A DNA stretch of 64,000 bases from Plasmopara viticola (taxonomy: Eukaryota > Oomycota > Peronosporomycetes > Peronosporales > Peronosporaceae): assembly GCA_001695595.3 (NCBI GenBank), contig MBPM02000181.1, positions 1 through 64,000 on the forward strand, read 5' to 3'. Shown in pieces: positions 1 through 11,999 of the stretch. Both the position numbers and the translations under genes were made by a program. A model generated the notes under the pieces. It saw only the letters and a list, made by a program, of their open reading frames with translations, searched no databases and had not been told where the DNA came from. Positions within the stretch are counted from its first letter, which is position 1, and every line of letters begins with the position of its first letter.

Positions 1-440
1 ACAATACTAAATGTAGGCATTTGTCACTTTTACTCTCAACATTATTATGCAAATACAGCTCCTCACTCCCAACAAATATTCGAGATATTTCGCCGTTGCT
101 TACACCTGAGTCACTTACTTGTCCGTCAAGCTATGAGAACTAATTGTTTCAAGTCTCTAGCGGTACCACTTAAATAACAGACAATATTCTTTCGGAAGCG
201 CCGCGCGGAGTACTCTGCCTCATCATTCAAGCGCATGCGCAAAGAAAATGACATCCCACAGTGGTTGATGGTTTGAGTGGCCCTGATGATTGGAACTGTC
301 TGATGAGTCTTCTCTTATCATAGGCTTTCTACCTTGATAAAATTTTTATCTTTAACAATTCGGAGCGATTGACTGGTGGATCCTTAAAAGCGTCGGCGTT
401 AATCGTGGAAAGGTTTGAACGCGTGGATCGATCGTCAGTC
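1..440 (-). pseudogene. Old effector-family relic (left edge)
   Basis: No open frame. The stretch lines up with 55800-56120 and 63480-63800, sharing blocks such as gcgccgcgcgg and the surrounding order of words (cgccg.tgctt, ttgtccgtc, gtctctagcgg). In those better copies the - strand reads as a decayed effector C-terminal half, so this is taken as another copy running off the left edge. Strongly mutated; limits approximate. Confidence 0.4.
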
Positions 441-1269
441 AACACTGAACTTTACTTTGAGCAATAGGCAAACACCCGTTGATCTGAAACAAACGCACAA
501 AATACCTTCAACATAGAGGCGGCAACATCACGACTGCATTAATACCGGGCATCGCCACATAGATTGTCAGCGCGGGCTACGCGATAAAAGCTGCGCTCAA
601 TACTGATACTGCATTTCTTGATCGCAGAAATATAAATTCGTAAATTTCAAAATAATGCAGAATTTGTGCAATATCAACGCTAAGGCATACTATAAAGGTG
701 ACGTTGCGATTAGCGGCCGGACACTTGCCTCAGCAAAAATTTGACATTGACTTTGCGGTGTTTGCTAAAACGACTGCTGAGATGGCGTCTAAGAATGTTT
801 TCGGGATATTAAGGTTTAAAAGAACGACTTAAAGCTATTTCGATTTTCTAAAAACGCATGCTTTTAGATCCAAGCAGTCATCGAGGAAACCATTTTCAGT
901 GTAAAAAAATAATTCTCGAGTAATTGGATAGTTTAAATGAAGGCCGCATGATTGTCCACAACAGCGTTGAGTAAACAAGCGTCACCAAAGCAATACAAGG
1001 CCTGCCGATGAAACCAGAAACTCTCCGATACAAGGGTGAAAATGAATCACCGATGCTGATATCAACGCTTCATAAGAGTGACAATTCACAAGTGTTTATT
1101 TACTATTCACTTCTTTGCCGAACTATGGATTCGAAGAAGTTGTCCGAGGCGCCGTGTTGATATTTCCTTACTTTTATCGCAATTTCCAGTTTTTATCCTG
1201 CTTCGTAACCTAATACAATTGATCATAGAAGACTTCAAACGCACTTTCAGATGCCGGCATAAGTGGTTC
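441..1269. other. Intergenic, with a trace of an effector N-terminus near 710-770
   Basis: No convincing gene. Around 710-770 the + strand reads PQQKFDIDFAVF, close to LQKFDNDFEV in the clearer relic at 38985-39015, which itself aligns with the segment just after the signal peptide of the effector genes. Only this short stretch supports the link. The rest shows no recognisable structure. Confidence 0.3.
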
Positions 1270-1273
1270 TAGT

Positions 1274-1500
1274 AGTAATAAGAAAAAGAGGAGCATCGAT
1301 CTGGCGCCTAAGAGTTTGAGTACACAAACACACTCTACTTTGCCAGAGCAAGAACAAAGTCTCATGTTGGTGGCACACATTGTGACTTATGCAACTCAGG
1401 AGACGTGTGCCAACGAATACTAGAAAAAAGAATTGATAACGCAGCAGAATTATCAAACCGCGTCACCAACTCAAAAGTAATCGATCGTTCAGGAGGTGTT
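1274..1500 (+). pseudogene. Effector-family relic, central repeat module
   Basis: In one frame the + strand reads SNKKKRSIDLAPKSL, then LPEQEQSLMLVAHIVTYAT, then a stop. This follows the central module of the intact effector at 49171 (SKRRRMDPTPIDL, then LPNPKQVLVSAASNLPSVL) position for position. It is one of two old relics of this kind on the + strand; the other starts near 14180. There is no start codon or signal peptide, and frameshifts follow. The family match is good; the limits are approximate. Confidence 0.55.
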
Positions 1501-2289
1501 GAAGTTTGACTTGTGTAACAAAGGTAAATTTATGAAAAGTTGCGTTTAGTCAGTACCTGTAACGTAACCGTCGTCATCGGTAGGTTTGCCGTTAGCTACC
1601 GTTACGCCATATGCCATAAAATTACATATGCATTAGTCCTTTGAAGGAAGGCGCAATCACATAATTTAGATCAGAAGAAAGGTCCAGATGTACCTATACT
1701 CAGTTGGAGTCTAAAATATCGACAATGTGTGAAAAATCAAGAAGCATTATAGGCAGTAGTAGACAGCCGAAAGCCATAAATCGGGCTGCAGCAAGACAAA
1801 AATGCGTAAGAGCTCTTAATTTTATATAAATTCTCAAGTTACTATAAGCAATAAACTTCTTCTTCTACATTGATTTCGGCCGACCTGCCAACGCCTTGTC
1901 CGACAACCGACCTTTATGGAAGCTTCCTCCGTGATTTTGCTACATAGGACTTGTCGTGTTGAGCTGAAAAGTCATGACAAGGGTGTTCGTGATTCTATTG
2001 TGATTCGCTAGTTATCGCGTGATCATTTGTACGAGTTACACAGTGAGATACTAGACTGTTAGTTGATGTGGTTGCACGCTAGTGTCGTACATATATTCGA
2101 AACCTCTTACGTTGGTCTGTGGTTAGGTGTGTCCACCTTTTTGGTGAATATCTGTCTCGCCGTTTAAACGGTAGAGAATAAATTCCAGATAATTTTCCAC
2201 TTGGTCTTTCCTGCTCTACATTTATTGCTACTAAGGTGTTTCGTTCGGCTTTGTTATTTATATAAGAGGAAAGACTCGTCAGCCTCCAA
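1501..2289. other. No gene seen; possible LTR or leader of the following gag relic
   Basis: Many stops in all frames. The T-rich part from about 2030 to 2290 precedes a gag relic on the + strand and could be its LTR or leader. No paired LTR copy was found in the window, so this is only a suggestion. Words near 1870-1930 resemble 43740-43800. Confidence 0.25.
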
Positions 2290-3735
2290 ACCCGTCCATA
2301 AACACCACAGGGTTCCCAATAAGCCGTAACAAAGAGCTCGACAAGCAGTAAAAGGACTTTAGTTGACGACGGTATAACAGCTGAATCTTGTTCAACTCAT
2401 CCGAAATGATATCCTGAAGCGCAAGGACTCAGAGGACAGAAACTTAGTCACTGAGAGGCTTCACCATCGTTTCAAGAAAACCCAAAAACGTATGAAAGGT
2501 TCATTAAACCACTATATCCATTTGTTCAAAAATGTGTAGACTGTAAAGCAGAACCTTATTGGTTTCAATGATTCTCTCGAGGTTTTCTTTAGATCTGATA
2601 GATTATAAAAAGAGCGCTGTGAAGTTCAGCAAGTATCAATCAACTTAAAGGCCGTACGTCTGAAGAGACACCTCGAGACCTATGACCTCGTCAATAAAAT
2701 AATATAAGCTTTCTTAACCACATTTAAAATCTTAAAGGCAACGTCGCGCTCGCGTTCACGAGTACTAATGACAAAGCGGACTTGACCGCTTTGGGTAGTT
2801 TGACACCTTCTCGACAGGGCACGACACACTGTCCATGCATCAACTACTGCTGTATCTCACTCAGCAACATCAATAATGTAGAGTCTAGATGCAAGCTTAA
2901 ATCCAAGAACAAATGCAACGGACTGACGAGCGCAATAAGGCTCCCGACTTATTGAGAGGTATGCAGGAGAAAATATCATCCTTTTAATTAGGAAAGGTTT
3001 AGCGAAAATACTGAATCATCAATCTTTGCACCGAATAATACTTCGCTAATAAGTGCCACTGATGTAAGCAAAATCGCCAGACTTTGCAGCGCTTATCGCG
3101 AGCAATTAAGGCAAGTCAGTGCCAAACTGGTACCATGTCTGTATAGCCTACTGCGAGCGCATCAAAGTGCACAAGACGTGAACGCTGTATAAAGTTCAGC
3201 TGCGCACATGCTCCGGACTTCGAGACTGTAAAATGATCTTCGAGAGCGAACTCGAAAAAAGCCGAAATTATTCACGAGCACGTCTCTGTATCCCAGGACT
3301 TGCTGTTCCAAACTGAATTTAAGGTCAGTACATATAAAAACTGGCTCTATCTTTAGAATGGATTACGGATAGAGAACGCAAAAAAGATTAAAGAAGAAAG
3401 TCCAAGCGCTCTTAATGAGGCCATAGAAATTGCCTCCAAGTTTGGGTTCTCCAATTAATCGGGTAGACCAAATCGTGTATCAGCCAAGTCATCTACGACG
3501 GTGACCGTAGATCCAAGCTGTCGTTTGAACGAGTCACGACCTCAATAGAGACAAAAAAAAGCTTTAAAAAGAGGACAGGAACGACGACTGGAGAAAGTCG
3601 AGACCATGCAGTGATTGCGGCGGTGTTGGCCACATATATCCGCTATGTACGCTTCTGGACGCGAGAACGCAAATCGCTGTATTAAAAGTGCACTACATGC
3701 TATTTTCAAGGCAGAAGCATGAAGCATTTAAAGAG
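2290..3735 (+). pseudogene. Retrotransposon gag relic with CCHC zinc knuckle
   Basis: The clearest part is a perfect nucleocapsid knuckle at 3607-3648, C-S-D-C-G-G-V-G-H-I-Y-P-L-C (CX2CX4HX4C). About 190 bp upstream the + strand reads KEESPSALNEAIEIASKF, a typical end of an LTR-retrotransposon capsid domain (sparse hydrophobic positions followed by an EAI-IA helix). Frames are broken by stops between these blocks. No protease or polymerase of this element follows, because the sequence runs straight into a - strand Ty3/gypsy relic from about 3740. Gypsy or copia origin cannot be told from gag alone. Confidence 0.6.
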
Positions 3736-3739
3736 GTTT

Positions 3740-6700
3740 GTCAAGATTGACTCAATACCGAGTTCATCAACAATGGATGAGGTCCAAATGGTGTTCTCCT
3801 ACATTGATCTTCTAGATGATAAATGTAGGTCTTCAATTCCCAAATACATTGTCCTTGCTGATTAAGCAAGCGTAACCTTGTTAGTCCTTGTTGTTGCCAC
3901 GGCTTCACTCTTAACATTTGGATTGCGTTACAGTGCATCTACCACGGTGTTAATTTTACCGGGAATCCATTGAGAAAAAGGATTAAATCAGCAACCACAT
4001 CAAATTGTCCAGCTGCTCTGTGATTTGAAGTCTTCTGCGCCAGGATTATCTCAATACTTTTGTGATATGTTTTGGCCGTAGATGATCGATCGAGAAGATA
4101 CACTTCCATATTTTAAAAGAATGCATGATTACAAGTAGCCCTTGCTCACGAACAAGGTAACTTAGCCCGGCTGGCTATATCTTCCGACAGGTAAAATCTT
4201 TAAGATGCTCTGACTCATCCTCTTTTTGCAACAAGACTCTCCCGAACGCAAAGTTTGATGCGTCCAGTTCGACAATAGATGGTCTTAAAATTAATGAAAG
4301 ACTCAGAATAGGTGAAAGCGTCAAGCGACGTATAAATTCGGTGAAGCAGCGTAGATGATCGTCCGACAGTTCGGTCACTTCTCTAAGAAGTTTTTCTTAT
4401 TACTGTCGTTGAGTGGTTCTGCGAACCGTGCAAAGTCCTTGCGAACCCTTTAGACATTGACTGTAGTGACTAGGAATCCATTTTTTGGTTTGTCTTAGGC
4501 ATAGGCAAAGTTGCGATGATATAAAATGTTTCAGGAACCATTCTGATGTCTTTTTCACAGAAAAAGTCTCCTCGGCATGGAACATCATTCAAGAAAAGTT
4601 GGAAATTTGGCAACTTGAGATTAAGGTGGTGCTTTTTACAACATTTAAATGCACAGTCCGAAGCCATAACGTGGTTTGCGACATCTTCACTTTGTGTGAA
4701 CACGTAAATGTCGTCAAAAGAGATTCCCATCACATCTCTCAAGTCTCGACTATCTGCAAAAGCCCGATAAATGTGCCTGGGCGTTCGCTAAGTCCTATGG
4801 GAGGGACACGGGGCTTAAATAGACTTTTCGTGATAAAAAGCGGTAAATGGAGTGTTCAATTCAAGCAACTTGACCTGACAGTGATCCCGTAAATAGTTCA
4901 TCCACGAAATGTGAAGACTTTTAGAGATATCGTCTAATGTGTCTTCTTTACGCGGCATCGCTATCGCCGGCAAAAAATGTTGCTTGATTTGGCAAATGAT
5001 AGTCTTGAACAATACAGACAAACTTTGTTGTCGGAAAGACAGTGGAATAATGCCTGTTTCGACCATTCTGGTCTATTCTTAGATTGTTTAGAGATGATCA
5101 GGACTTTGACGCCATCTTTGGACGGAGATCGGCTCGGTACCAGGCTTAAACAAAAATTAGAGTTTTATTTTCTTCAAGTAATGAACCTGTCTCGCTAGAA
5201 AGCTCTGTGCCGTGTCCGCATACTTGCGTCGCGTTTTAAGGACCAAATTGTCCTTCAGCGCATTCATTTTGATCTTTAAGACCCTAGACATCTTGGAGCC
5301 CACAAAAATAGCGTTATTGACTTTGTTTTGACGCAACATTTTCAAGGTATAAAAAATTTAGCCACATCATTTTATGACAAACATGGTGGCCTTGTTGCCG
5401 ATAATAATCAAAAATCTCGCGGCTTCAATAATTGCGTGAGATGCGATGCCCAGTACCTCATCTGGCCGGGCATTGATTCTGCGGGATTACAGCATTGCCG
5501 TATGGTGCTCCGTGTCGATGCAATGACTTATGTGTCCTGTAGTCCAGTTAATAATCTGAAACTTGCTCACGACGCCACAATGTGTCGATGATAACACTCT
5601 TTTTCTCAGGAACTGGTGTAACTAGGATCGTTCCCGATCTTCTTTGACCCCATTTCACATCTTAATTCTTTTGAGTCGGGTTCATTGAGAAATGTAGCTC
5701 ATACCTAAAAGTTCAAAAGGCATTGGTAGTAGCCTACCGTGGATCTCGAACCCACGACAGTTTGGACATCAAGTCTTGGACCCATAAGACTGACCTACTT
5801 GTGAATGTTTTTCCGTTTCATGTGAAATATCCGCTCTAAAAGATCAGACTCGAGATTTTTAAGCCGGAAGCGTGTGGGCTGAGCCCATGTCTCGTGCACA
5901 ATCATGCACTCGTAGTCGGGTGTAAAACCACGGTACCAAATTGTAGCGGATTTGTCTATATTACTTGAAGTAAGCGTCACAAAGACTGATGACTCTGTTG
6001 TCATCATGTGGCACCTATTGGCGTAGTACTGTTGCGAAGACCGATAATGGAAGATCTGTCTTAAACCTTTTTTATCTTAACGGGAGTATCCTCCACAATC
6101 TCTTCGTCTCTTGATGCGGCGAGAAATTGAAAGCGGTCGCCAGTCCATTGCATTTGAGCTTGGATCCGGGATTTCTTCTGCTGTTGATGCGAAGTAAATT
6201 ATCGCAGCAGCTGCTGCATGAACAGTGAGTTTCTGCTATTGCTGTAGAAGGAGCTGTACAAGCCTGAGCGGTTAAATCTGCTTGGCTACCGGTACTTACC
6301 ACTTCTTTCAAATCCGATGCTGGTGAACGCGAGCGCGACGTAGTCTGTGAGACTTAATTATTGTTGAGCGCGCTAATTCTGCTCCGTTGGCGAGGTCTTT
6401 GGCCTCAAGAGCTGCGCTCAGCCGTACTTACCCGACCTCTTAAAGCTCGCTGTAAACTCTAGTAGGTATAATTATAATCTCAAAACATTTTTGATACCGA
6501 TAAAGCTTTGTTTTACTCTCAATTTCTTGTAAACTGGATAAAGCGTTCTGAATCTTCCAAAAGCTCTTGTATTTGCTGATCTCGGCGCTTTAGACTCTCA
6601 CCGATGTCGTGCACCAAGATCCTGCCGGCTGAGTCCTTGTAGTAAAGGCTATTGTCGGTACACGTCTCCCAAGAAAATAAGTCAACTCGTGTGCCGTTTC

Positions 6701-6740
6701 GTTCTGCTCTGGCAGAGTTGAGGAGGCTTGTCTTCTCACA
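3740..6740 (-). mobile_element. Ty3/gypsy retrotransposon relic 1 (gag to RNase H)
   Basis: A - strand LTR-retrotransposon carcass. Reading leftwards, 6740-5800 matches the gag part of the better relic at 8890-13420. Reverse transcriptase is seen at 4742-4470 (FDDIYVFTQSEDVANHV, the catalytic box with its flank, then KLPNFQLF). RNase H follows at 4378-4175 (ELDASNFAFGRVLLQKED), and its tail near 4012-3960 reads AGQFDVVADLIL, equivalent to the usual N-VADALSR end. Integrase is not seen. Frameshifts and stops throughout; no LTRs identified. Known family layout gag-PR-RT-RH-IN supports the order. Confidence 0.7.
5733..5800 (-). other. tRNA-like segment (possible tRNA-derived SINE or tRNA relic)
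   Basis: On the - strand 5755-5739 forms a T-arm (GTGGG, loop TTCGAGA, TCCAC), a box-B-like sequence. A box-A-like TAGGTCAGT lies about 40 bases before it, near 5797. The expected 5' acceptor strand complementary to GGTAGGC is missing, so a working tRNA is unlikely. It sits inside gypsy relic 1. No second copy was noticed. Confidence 0.25.
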
Positions 6741-7789
6741 TTGTTAGGCGACAGATCGATGCACATTTCGATCCGATGACAAGAAAAAGCGCCCAAACTG
6801 GCACTTGAAGATGCGTATAAAATCATGGCGGTCAATGATCGGTCGTGATAAGGGTGTGCGGTACATGGAGTTGGTGTGACTTAATGAAGCCTTGCGGCCT
6901 GTCAGCCTCGCACAAATTTTTCGATTGGGTAATTGAGAAAAATATGGGCTGCGATTGAGCCACAAAGTCTCTGATTTCTTGAGCAGGGTCTCTTCTGGCT
7001 CTGACAATGTTCGTCAACCCAAATCTTGTCCTTGTCGGCCTTGGGCTGAAATAATCTCTTTAATGACACTTCAAAGCTGTCTCTAATAACCAGAGAATGT
7101 GCTTCATCCTAAGCGTTTGATTTTTGTCCTATATATTTTGGTTAACCTTTTAAGAGCGTGCTTTGACTTCTACGTATGTGCTCTGAATCGCTCATCAAAG
7201 AGCGTAAGTCATTTTTTGGGTCACGACTACCTCAAAGAACTCTCATAGGCACCGTCTTAGCCGTAGGCACCATTTTAGCAATTGTACTATAAGACGCCAC
7301 AGAGTCAGCGTAAGATGGCTGCTGAGGAAACTATTAGGCCATTAAACGCGACTTTACCTTCTCAGTGTGCGTCATGCTAAAAGCTCAAAATAATTTTTCT
7401 TGGGTGCTCTAGTACTAAAAGTATAACGGCTCTGCGTAAATGTGTGCGACATCAAAATTTAGCTTGCTACAATCGTCACCTACGCGTTGCGCTTGATTAA
7501 TGCTCAACAGATGAAGATGCTCGAATAATACCAAAGCATAATCTTATATCGGGATATATTCAGTTGGAACTAAAGTTTATGACCATCAGATATGTTTGTA
7601 GCGATCCCTTTTAGATTCTAACCGATAATTTGAACTCTTTACAATTGTAAATCTTGGCTATATAATACTTGGCCGGAAACGAAAAATTGAATGCCTGCTA
7701 TCAAGATTAAATCGGATTGAATAATCACCAACTATTTCTTTAAAAAATATTCTGGCGTTAAAACTGAGTTATCCTCTCCAATTTTAGAC
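6741..7789 (-). pseudogene. Old effector-family relic upstream of the 7790 pseudogene
   Basis: Lines up with the upstream regions of the other + strand effector genes (for example 17900-18500 and 43860-44280), sharing gttaggcgacagatcgatgc and the gatcggtcgt block. In the clearest copies the - strand of this block reads as a decayed effector (KRIDLT..N..GQAC). Here the frame is lost. Its position immediately before an effector start follows the layout of the other units. Confidence 0.4.
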
Positions 7790-8345
7790 ATACACGGCGC
7801 AAATTACGCAGTAACTGCGTCTTTCGTTTCGGCCAGCAGTCAATTAGCAGCAGTATGCGACCACAATAAATCGCAGCAAAATTTAACTAAAACTTTGTAA
7901 GGTTTAGTGGCACCGTTAGTGAAATGTTGCCTCTTCGAGGTAGTCGTGATCCGCACGACAACTTTGCGCTTTTGTAGAGCAAAAGCCTTTGGCTTCACGA
8001 GCTACCTTGGAGGAACTAAAACCGGCTGTTTAAAAGTTTGTAATGTGGTAACAAAGGATGTAGAAGATGTGATTGCGAAGGCTGCGAAGGAAATTGAAGG
8101 CCATACATAATTCATGCCTATGTTGGATGACGAAATTAGCAAGCTTCAACGCATCGACCCAACGCTTTACAAACTAATTGGACAGGAAAGAAATGCTCTG
8201 CCAGAGCCAGAACAACTACCAAGCGATGTTTCAATATCGGCTGAACATTAATACTCAATCTACCGGACCCGTCTGACTATGCGCCTCCCGTAAGAGATGT
8301 GTATAGAACTATTTTTGAAGATGCTCAATCTAAGATATACATCGA
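7790..8345 (+). pseudogene. RxLR-like effector pseudogene
   Basis: The + strand reads GANYAVTASFVSASSQLAA, matching the family signal peptide (GAYYVVTALLVTASSR). The expected ATG is ATA at 7790-7792. After a TAA comes SGTVSEMLPLRGSRDPHDNFALL and a stop, so the LPLR position survives but the EER block does not. VTKDVEDVIAKAAKEIEGH is kept further on, equivalent to DTEDVIAQAAKALKDH in the gene at 49171, then a stretch resembling the SKxQRIDPT module. A start loss, at least two stops and frameshifts make it clearly dead. Gypsy relic 2 lies next to it. Confidence 0.75.
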
Positions 8346-8360
8346 CATTAGGGTTTCACA

Positions 8361-8795
8361 CTAAATCGAAATACACACTTTATTTGGGCTGGAAGAAATA
8401 ATGTATATGCCACCAAAAGTGAATATTCGAAACAATGTAGAGTTTACGTTGGTTGCTACCGACACGCCAAAGATATTACTGCAAGGAATAACACAGCACC
8501 AATCACTGCTCGTCGGCTTAAATGTCGTCGCTTGGCTGACCTGGCTTAGGAAAAGGTTCACCGTCAAATTATTTTCGATTCTTCTTGATGAGCTCTTGAA
8601 GCATTGTTTTTCATGCCATTGGTCTTTGATTAGACGATTGAATTTGAGCAAGCCCTCCCCCCGCATGCGCTCATATGCTGAGGAACAGTGATTTACTTGG
8701 TGCTTCTTTAGAAATGTAAACTGCCACTCAACTACACCGTCGGCTTCAAATAGTGTGTACGCATACACAGTGTAAACCGTATAGCACACTAACAT
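8361..8795 (-). other. Unrecognised 144-codon frame, possibly gypsy tail
   Basis: An open frame lies on the - strand directly downstream of the integrase C-terminus of gypsy relic 2. Its first third (EADGVVEWQFTFLKKHQVN) vaguely recalls the chromodomain-containing tail of chromoviral polyproteins, but the match is too weak to call. A shorter + strand frame covers the same bases. It may be chance. Confidence 0.2.
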
Positions 8796-8915
8796 TCATT
8801 TCGGCTTTTTGCTTTTTGTTGTTGTCAGAGATTTAAGAGTCCGAAGAAATTCTACCCTGTCCATTAATTGAATGCTACCGCCCATCGTCGCTGCATCTAA
8901 GAAGCAGCGGCATCT

Positions 8916-9161
8916 TCAGATGGAACTCACCGACGTAGATTTCGATAACGAAGATGAAAAGTGTAGCCCTGAAGCCCAGGTACTCGTAGATGATGTTTCG
9001 CAGAAACGGGAGCGCTCGAGCTTCTTAATACGAGCAAAACCTTTGTGACGGATATTTAAATTCTTGCCGTCGAAAAGCATCATATCGCTAGCCTCGAAGT
9101 CTTGAACAAGTCTATTCCTGTCGCTTAAATGGAAGTTTATGTGATCTTGTGCTTCGCTCAT
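8916..9161 (-). pseudogene. Integrase C-terminal part of gypsy relic 2
   Basis: The - strand reads SDRNRLVQDFEASDMMLFDG then KNLNIRHKGFARIKKLERSR, the basic C-terminal domain of Ty3/gypsy integrases in which a DxVLL-type strand follows a Q/K-rich helix. The relic at 27493-27640 has the matching MVLLDDKTLDVRYKDF, confirming the family. Confidence 0.6.
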
Positions 9162-9639
9162 CCAGTCGTGTGCGACCTTGAGGAAAGTGTTGTTGATTTT
9201 TTTGACATTTAAAGTTCTTGATCTGATAGGACGGCATTCGGTATATAAGGAGGTACCCTAAATTTGCTGCAAACGGTGACATTCCGATTGCAGAGTGTAT
9301 ACACCGACTGTAAATTATCTCGCCCTAATACAGAGAGTCATCCCAATCTGAGCTGGGTTGACAACACCACAAAGGTAATCTCTATTCAAACGGTTTGCTC
9401 TTCACGATTGTCCGCCCATTTTTGGCCTAAAGGCCGAAGCTAAATCGTGCTGCATTCCCACAGCAGCCATAACTTAGCTGTGGAATTGGTGTCTCTGTCG
9501 AATAAATATTCTTTGGCAAGCCATGACCCTTTATGTGCTTCTACACGAAGACCTTTACAAAATCTGCAGTATCGTCAATTGTTTTTGTTACAATGAACAG
9601 AGCCCTTTTTGCTAAAAATCTCCATGACACATATGAAAC

Positions 9640-9971
9640 CACTTTTAATATTTGGCATAGACACGATGGAGTATATGAAATCTTGATCTTAACTCCTTAT
9701 GCAACATCCAAAGACTGAAGTTAGGCTGGTGATTTGGATTGCGCTGACATATAACGCAAGTGTTGTCATAGCGCTGGATGTACTTGGTCATTTTCGGCCA
9801 GTAATACTTTTGACGCACGACCAGGTATATCTTGTAAACTCCTGGGTGATCTGCCGATATAGAATTGTAATTTCCACAGATGGCGCATTTTTCAAATCTT
9901 CGTCGTCGGAAAAAAAATCTAAGAGTGTCATCATTGCCTGTTTGGTAATGCAAAGTACCATTTTGCAACAA
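9640..9971 (-). pseudogene. Integrase zinc-binding domain of gypsy relic 2
   Basis: The frame contains ADHPGVYKIYLVVRQKYYWP followed by YIQRYDNTCVICQRN. This is the HHCC domain of Ty3/gypsy integrases: the second His, a YWP block, then CxxC. The first His region (NGTLHYQ) is also discernible. The DDE core is not clearly kept in frame. Confidence 0.75.
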
Positions 9972-10229
9972 AATTTTTGACTCGTCATCTCCTTCTTGAT
10001 GATGACCTGTAGAACGCTACATCAGAAATACATGGTCTTGAAGGTCTCAGCAACTATTAAACTGTTCGTTCTGACTGTCGCCACGTCCTCGCAAATTTAG
10101 CTGCCCACGTTAGCTGTCGAAAGCTTCTGGAAGCAATGCATCAGCCGCGATGTAAGCTTCTCCAAACTTCACTTGCAGAAAAGCTAAAGTTCAGCAAGCT
10201 TACTGAAGCACCGGGGCGCTCTGCGCTTT

Positions 10230-10666
10230 ATTGCCTCTATGTCTGGCTTACTGTCAATCGGGAAGGTTCACACGTCATACTTTAGACGTATACATGATCG
10301 CAAGTATCGATTGCTCACAAACGCGCAAGTTCAGCTCTGCTGGCGTAAGCTTCCGAACAGTAAAAGCAATAGGATACTCTAGCATGCCCGACTCTCCCGA
10401 TCTTGCACTTCGGGGCGTCCACTCCGAGATATCGATCGTTTTTCAAAGACGTTGTTTTAATACTGGGTCATGAAAATTGCGCAAATCCTTGCAGAACCTT
10501 GAGACATAGAGTGTAGCTTTAAAAATCCCTCCATTTGCTTCTTTGCCTCGGGCACAGGCCATTTTGCGATGAATTCAACCTTGTAGGGATCCATTTGGAC
10601 GCCTATTTGTTTGACAAAGTCTCTTAGGCATGGGAGTTTATCCACGCAGAACTGGCACTTTAACAA
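10230..10666 (-). pseudogene. Reverse transcriptase end and RNase H of gypsy relic 2
   Basis: 10666-10457 reads LKCQFCVDKLPCLRDFVKQ, then GVQMDPYKVEFIAKWPVPEA, the RT connection typical of Ty3/gypsy (KC-F, the G-I...GI-DP-K block, then a WP motif). From about 10385 to 10305, in another frame, PIAFTVRKLTPAELNLRVCE is the RNase H strand ending in the acidic catalytic position. The intervening frameshift kills the gene. Confidence 0.75.
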
Positions 10667-11752
10667 CTTGGTGTAAAGTTGCTATCTCCACACCGATTGA
10701 GTACACGAATATAGCCGTAGCGTGGTTTGCGGCATCTTCAATCAATTTGCGTAGACACGTGGATGTCGTCAATGCGATTTTCTACAAAAGCCGCTGAAAC
10801 GCACGTGGGACTTCGCTTAGTCTCATGGGACTCATAGATCATTCGGTGTCGAAATAGCGTTGAATGGAATATCGCAATTTATGCAATTTAATCGGACAGT
10901 AGCGTTCATGCACGAATGCAATGGATTTCGGACATGGTGCCAAAGGTGAAATCTTTATGTGCCATTGGTATTGCCGGTAAGGCTCGCTAGCACAATGCAC
11001 CAACCTACAGGCGTCTCGGCACAACATGTTGGTGGCGGAGAGACAGACGATCTTAGTCGCATAATGACTGCTTAGACCACTCCTTTGGTTCACTCTTGGT
11101 TAGTCTTGCGGTATTTAGCTATAGGCGCCATTGTGTTCACGGGTATCGGCTTGGTGTCAGGCTTAAGCAAAACGTCGTGCTCAATTTTTCTCTGTCTCGC
11201 TTTACAGATCGGCGCAATATAGCGTGTGCGCATCCTTGCGTAGCGTTTCAAACGCCGCAGTGTCTTATGACGATTATCATACGTTGAGGTAATGTAGAAT
11301 CAGTATGGCGCTGGACATATTTGAAGCGCTTAGCTTTCTCGTATCATGCGATTTGATGAAAAAGACAGCTTCAATGTCTTTGTCGCAATGCGGCAATCTT
11401 GAAAACTGGTGAGAAGAAACTAACTGCGCCATTCGTTGCCGATAGTAATTAAAGGTCGCGCAGCTCCAATCAATGCGAGCCTTGTGTTGTCTAGTAGCCA
11501 ATCGGATCGGACATTTATTCTGCGATTTTTGTTGGATTGTCGCGTGGTGTTTTCTGTTGATGCGAGGTGTCACGCGACTTGTTGTCCATGACATTTGGCT
11601 TTTGCTCATGAAGCCACACTATGCCGATAACAACTTTTCTAAATTTGAGGCGCTTCTGATAAAAAAGAAAGTCATGCATCTACAAATTTATTTGCACGGT
11701 TTGCCGACGGTAATAAATGACCTGGTCGTTTCCGAGGCCGACAAGCATAATC

Positions 11753-11998
11753 TCACCCTTCGTCATTAATCTCAAGTTGCTTAGCCAAATTCCCGGATAC
11801 ACCGTTAAGGCTACATCCATTGTCGATACAGACGTTGACGGATCTCTTTTGATAACGTCTTTTAATGCTCGAGCTTCTATTTCCAGGATAGCATATAGTG
11901 CAATTGATGTAGCAATTTGCATCCTTATGTTTGGAAGCGTACATTGCGTGGATATGCGTCCGACGACGCCACAACTGTAGCATGTTGCGGATTAGTAT
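11753..11998 (-). pseudogene. Zinc knuckle and aspartic protease of gypsy relic 2
   Basis: At 11982-11941 the - strand encodes CYSCGVVGRISTQC, a CCHC knuckle whose His is now Arg. In a different frame CIDNGCSLNGVSGNLAKQLE near 11830-11770 is the retropepsin region, with DNG in place of D-T/S-G. Both changes argue against function. Confidence 0.65.
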
Positions 11999-11999
11999 A

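Noticed and set aside
4485..4892. 135-codon + strand frame
   Set aside because: The opposite strand carries recognisable reverse transcriptase (FDDIYVFTQ), so this is its shadow.
8401..8691. 96-codon + strand frame
   Set aside because: It overlaps a longer - strand frame continuing the gypsy relic, and neither has a recognisable motif.
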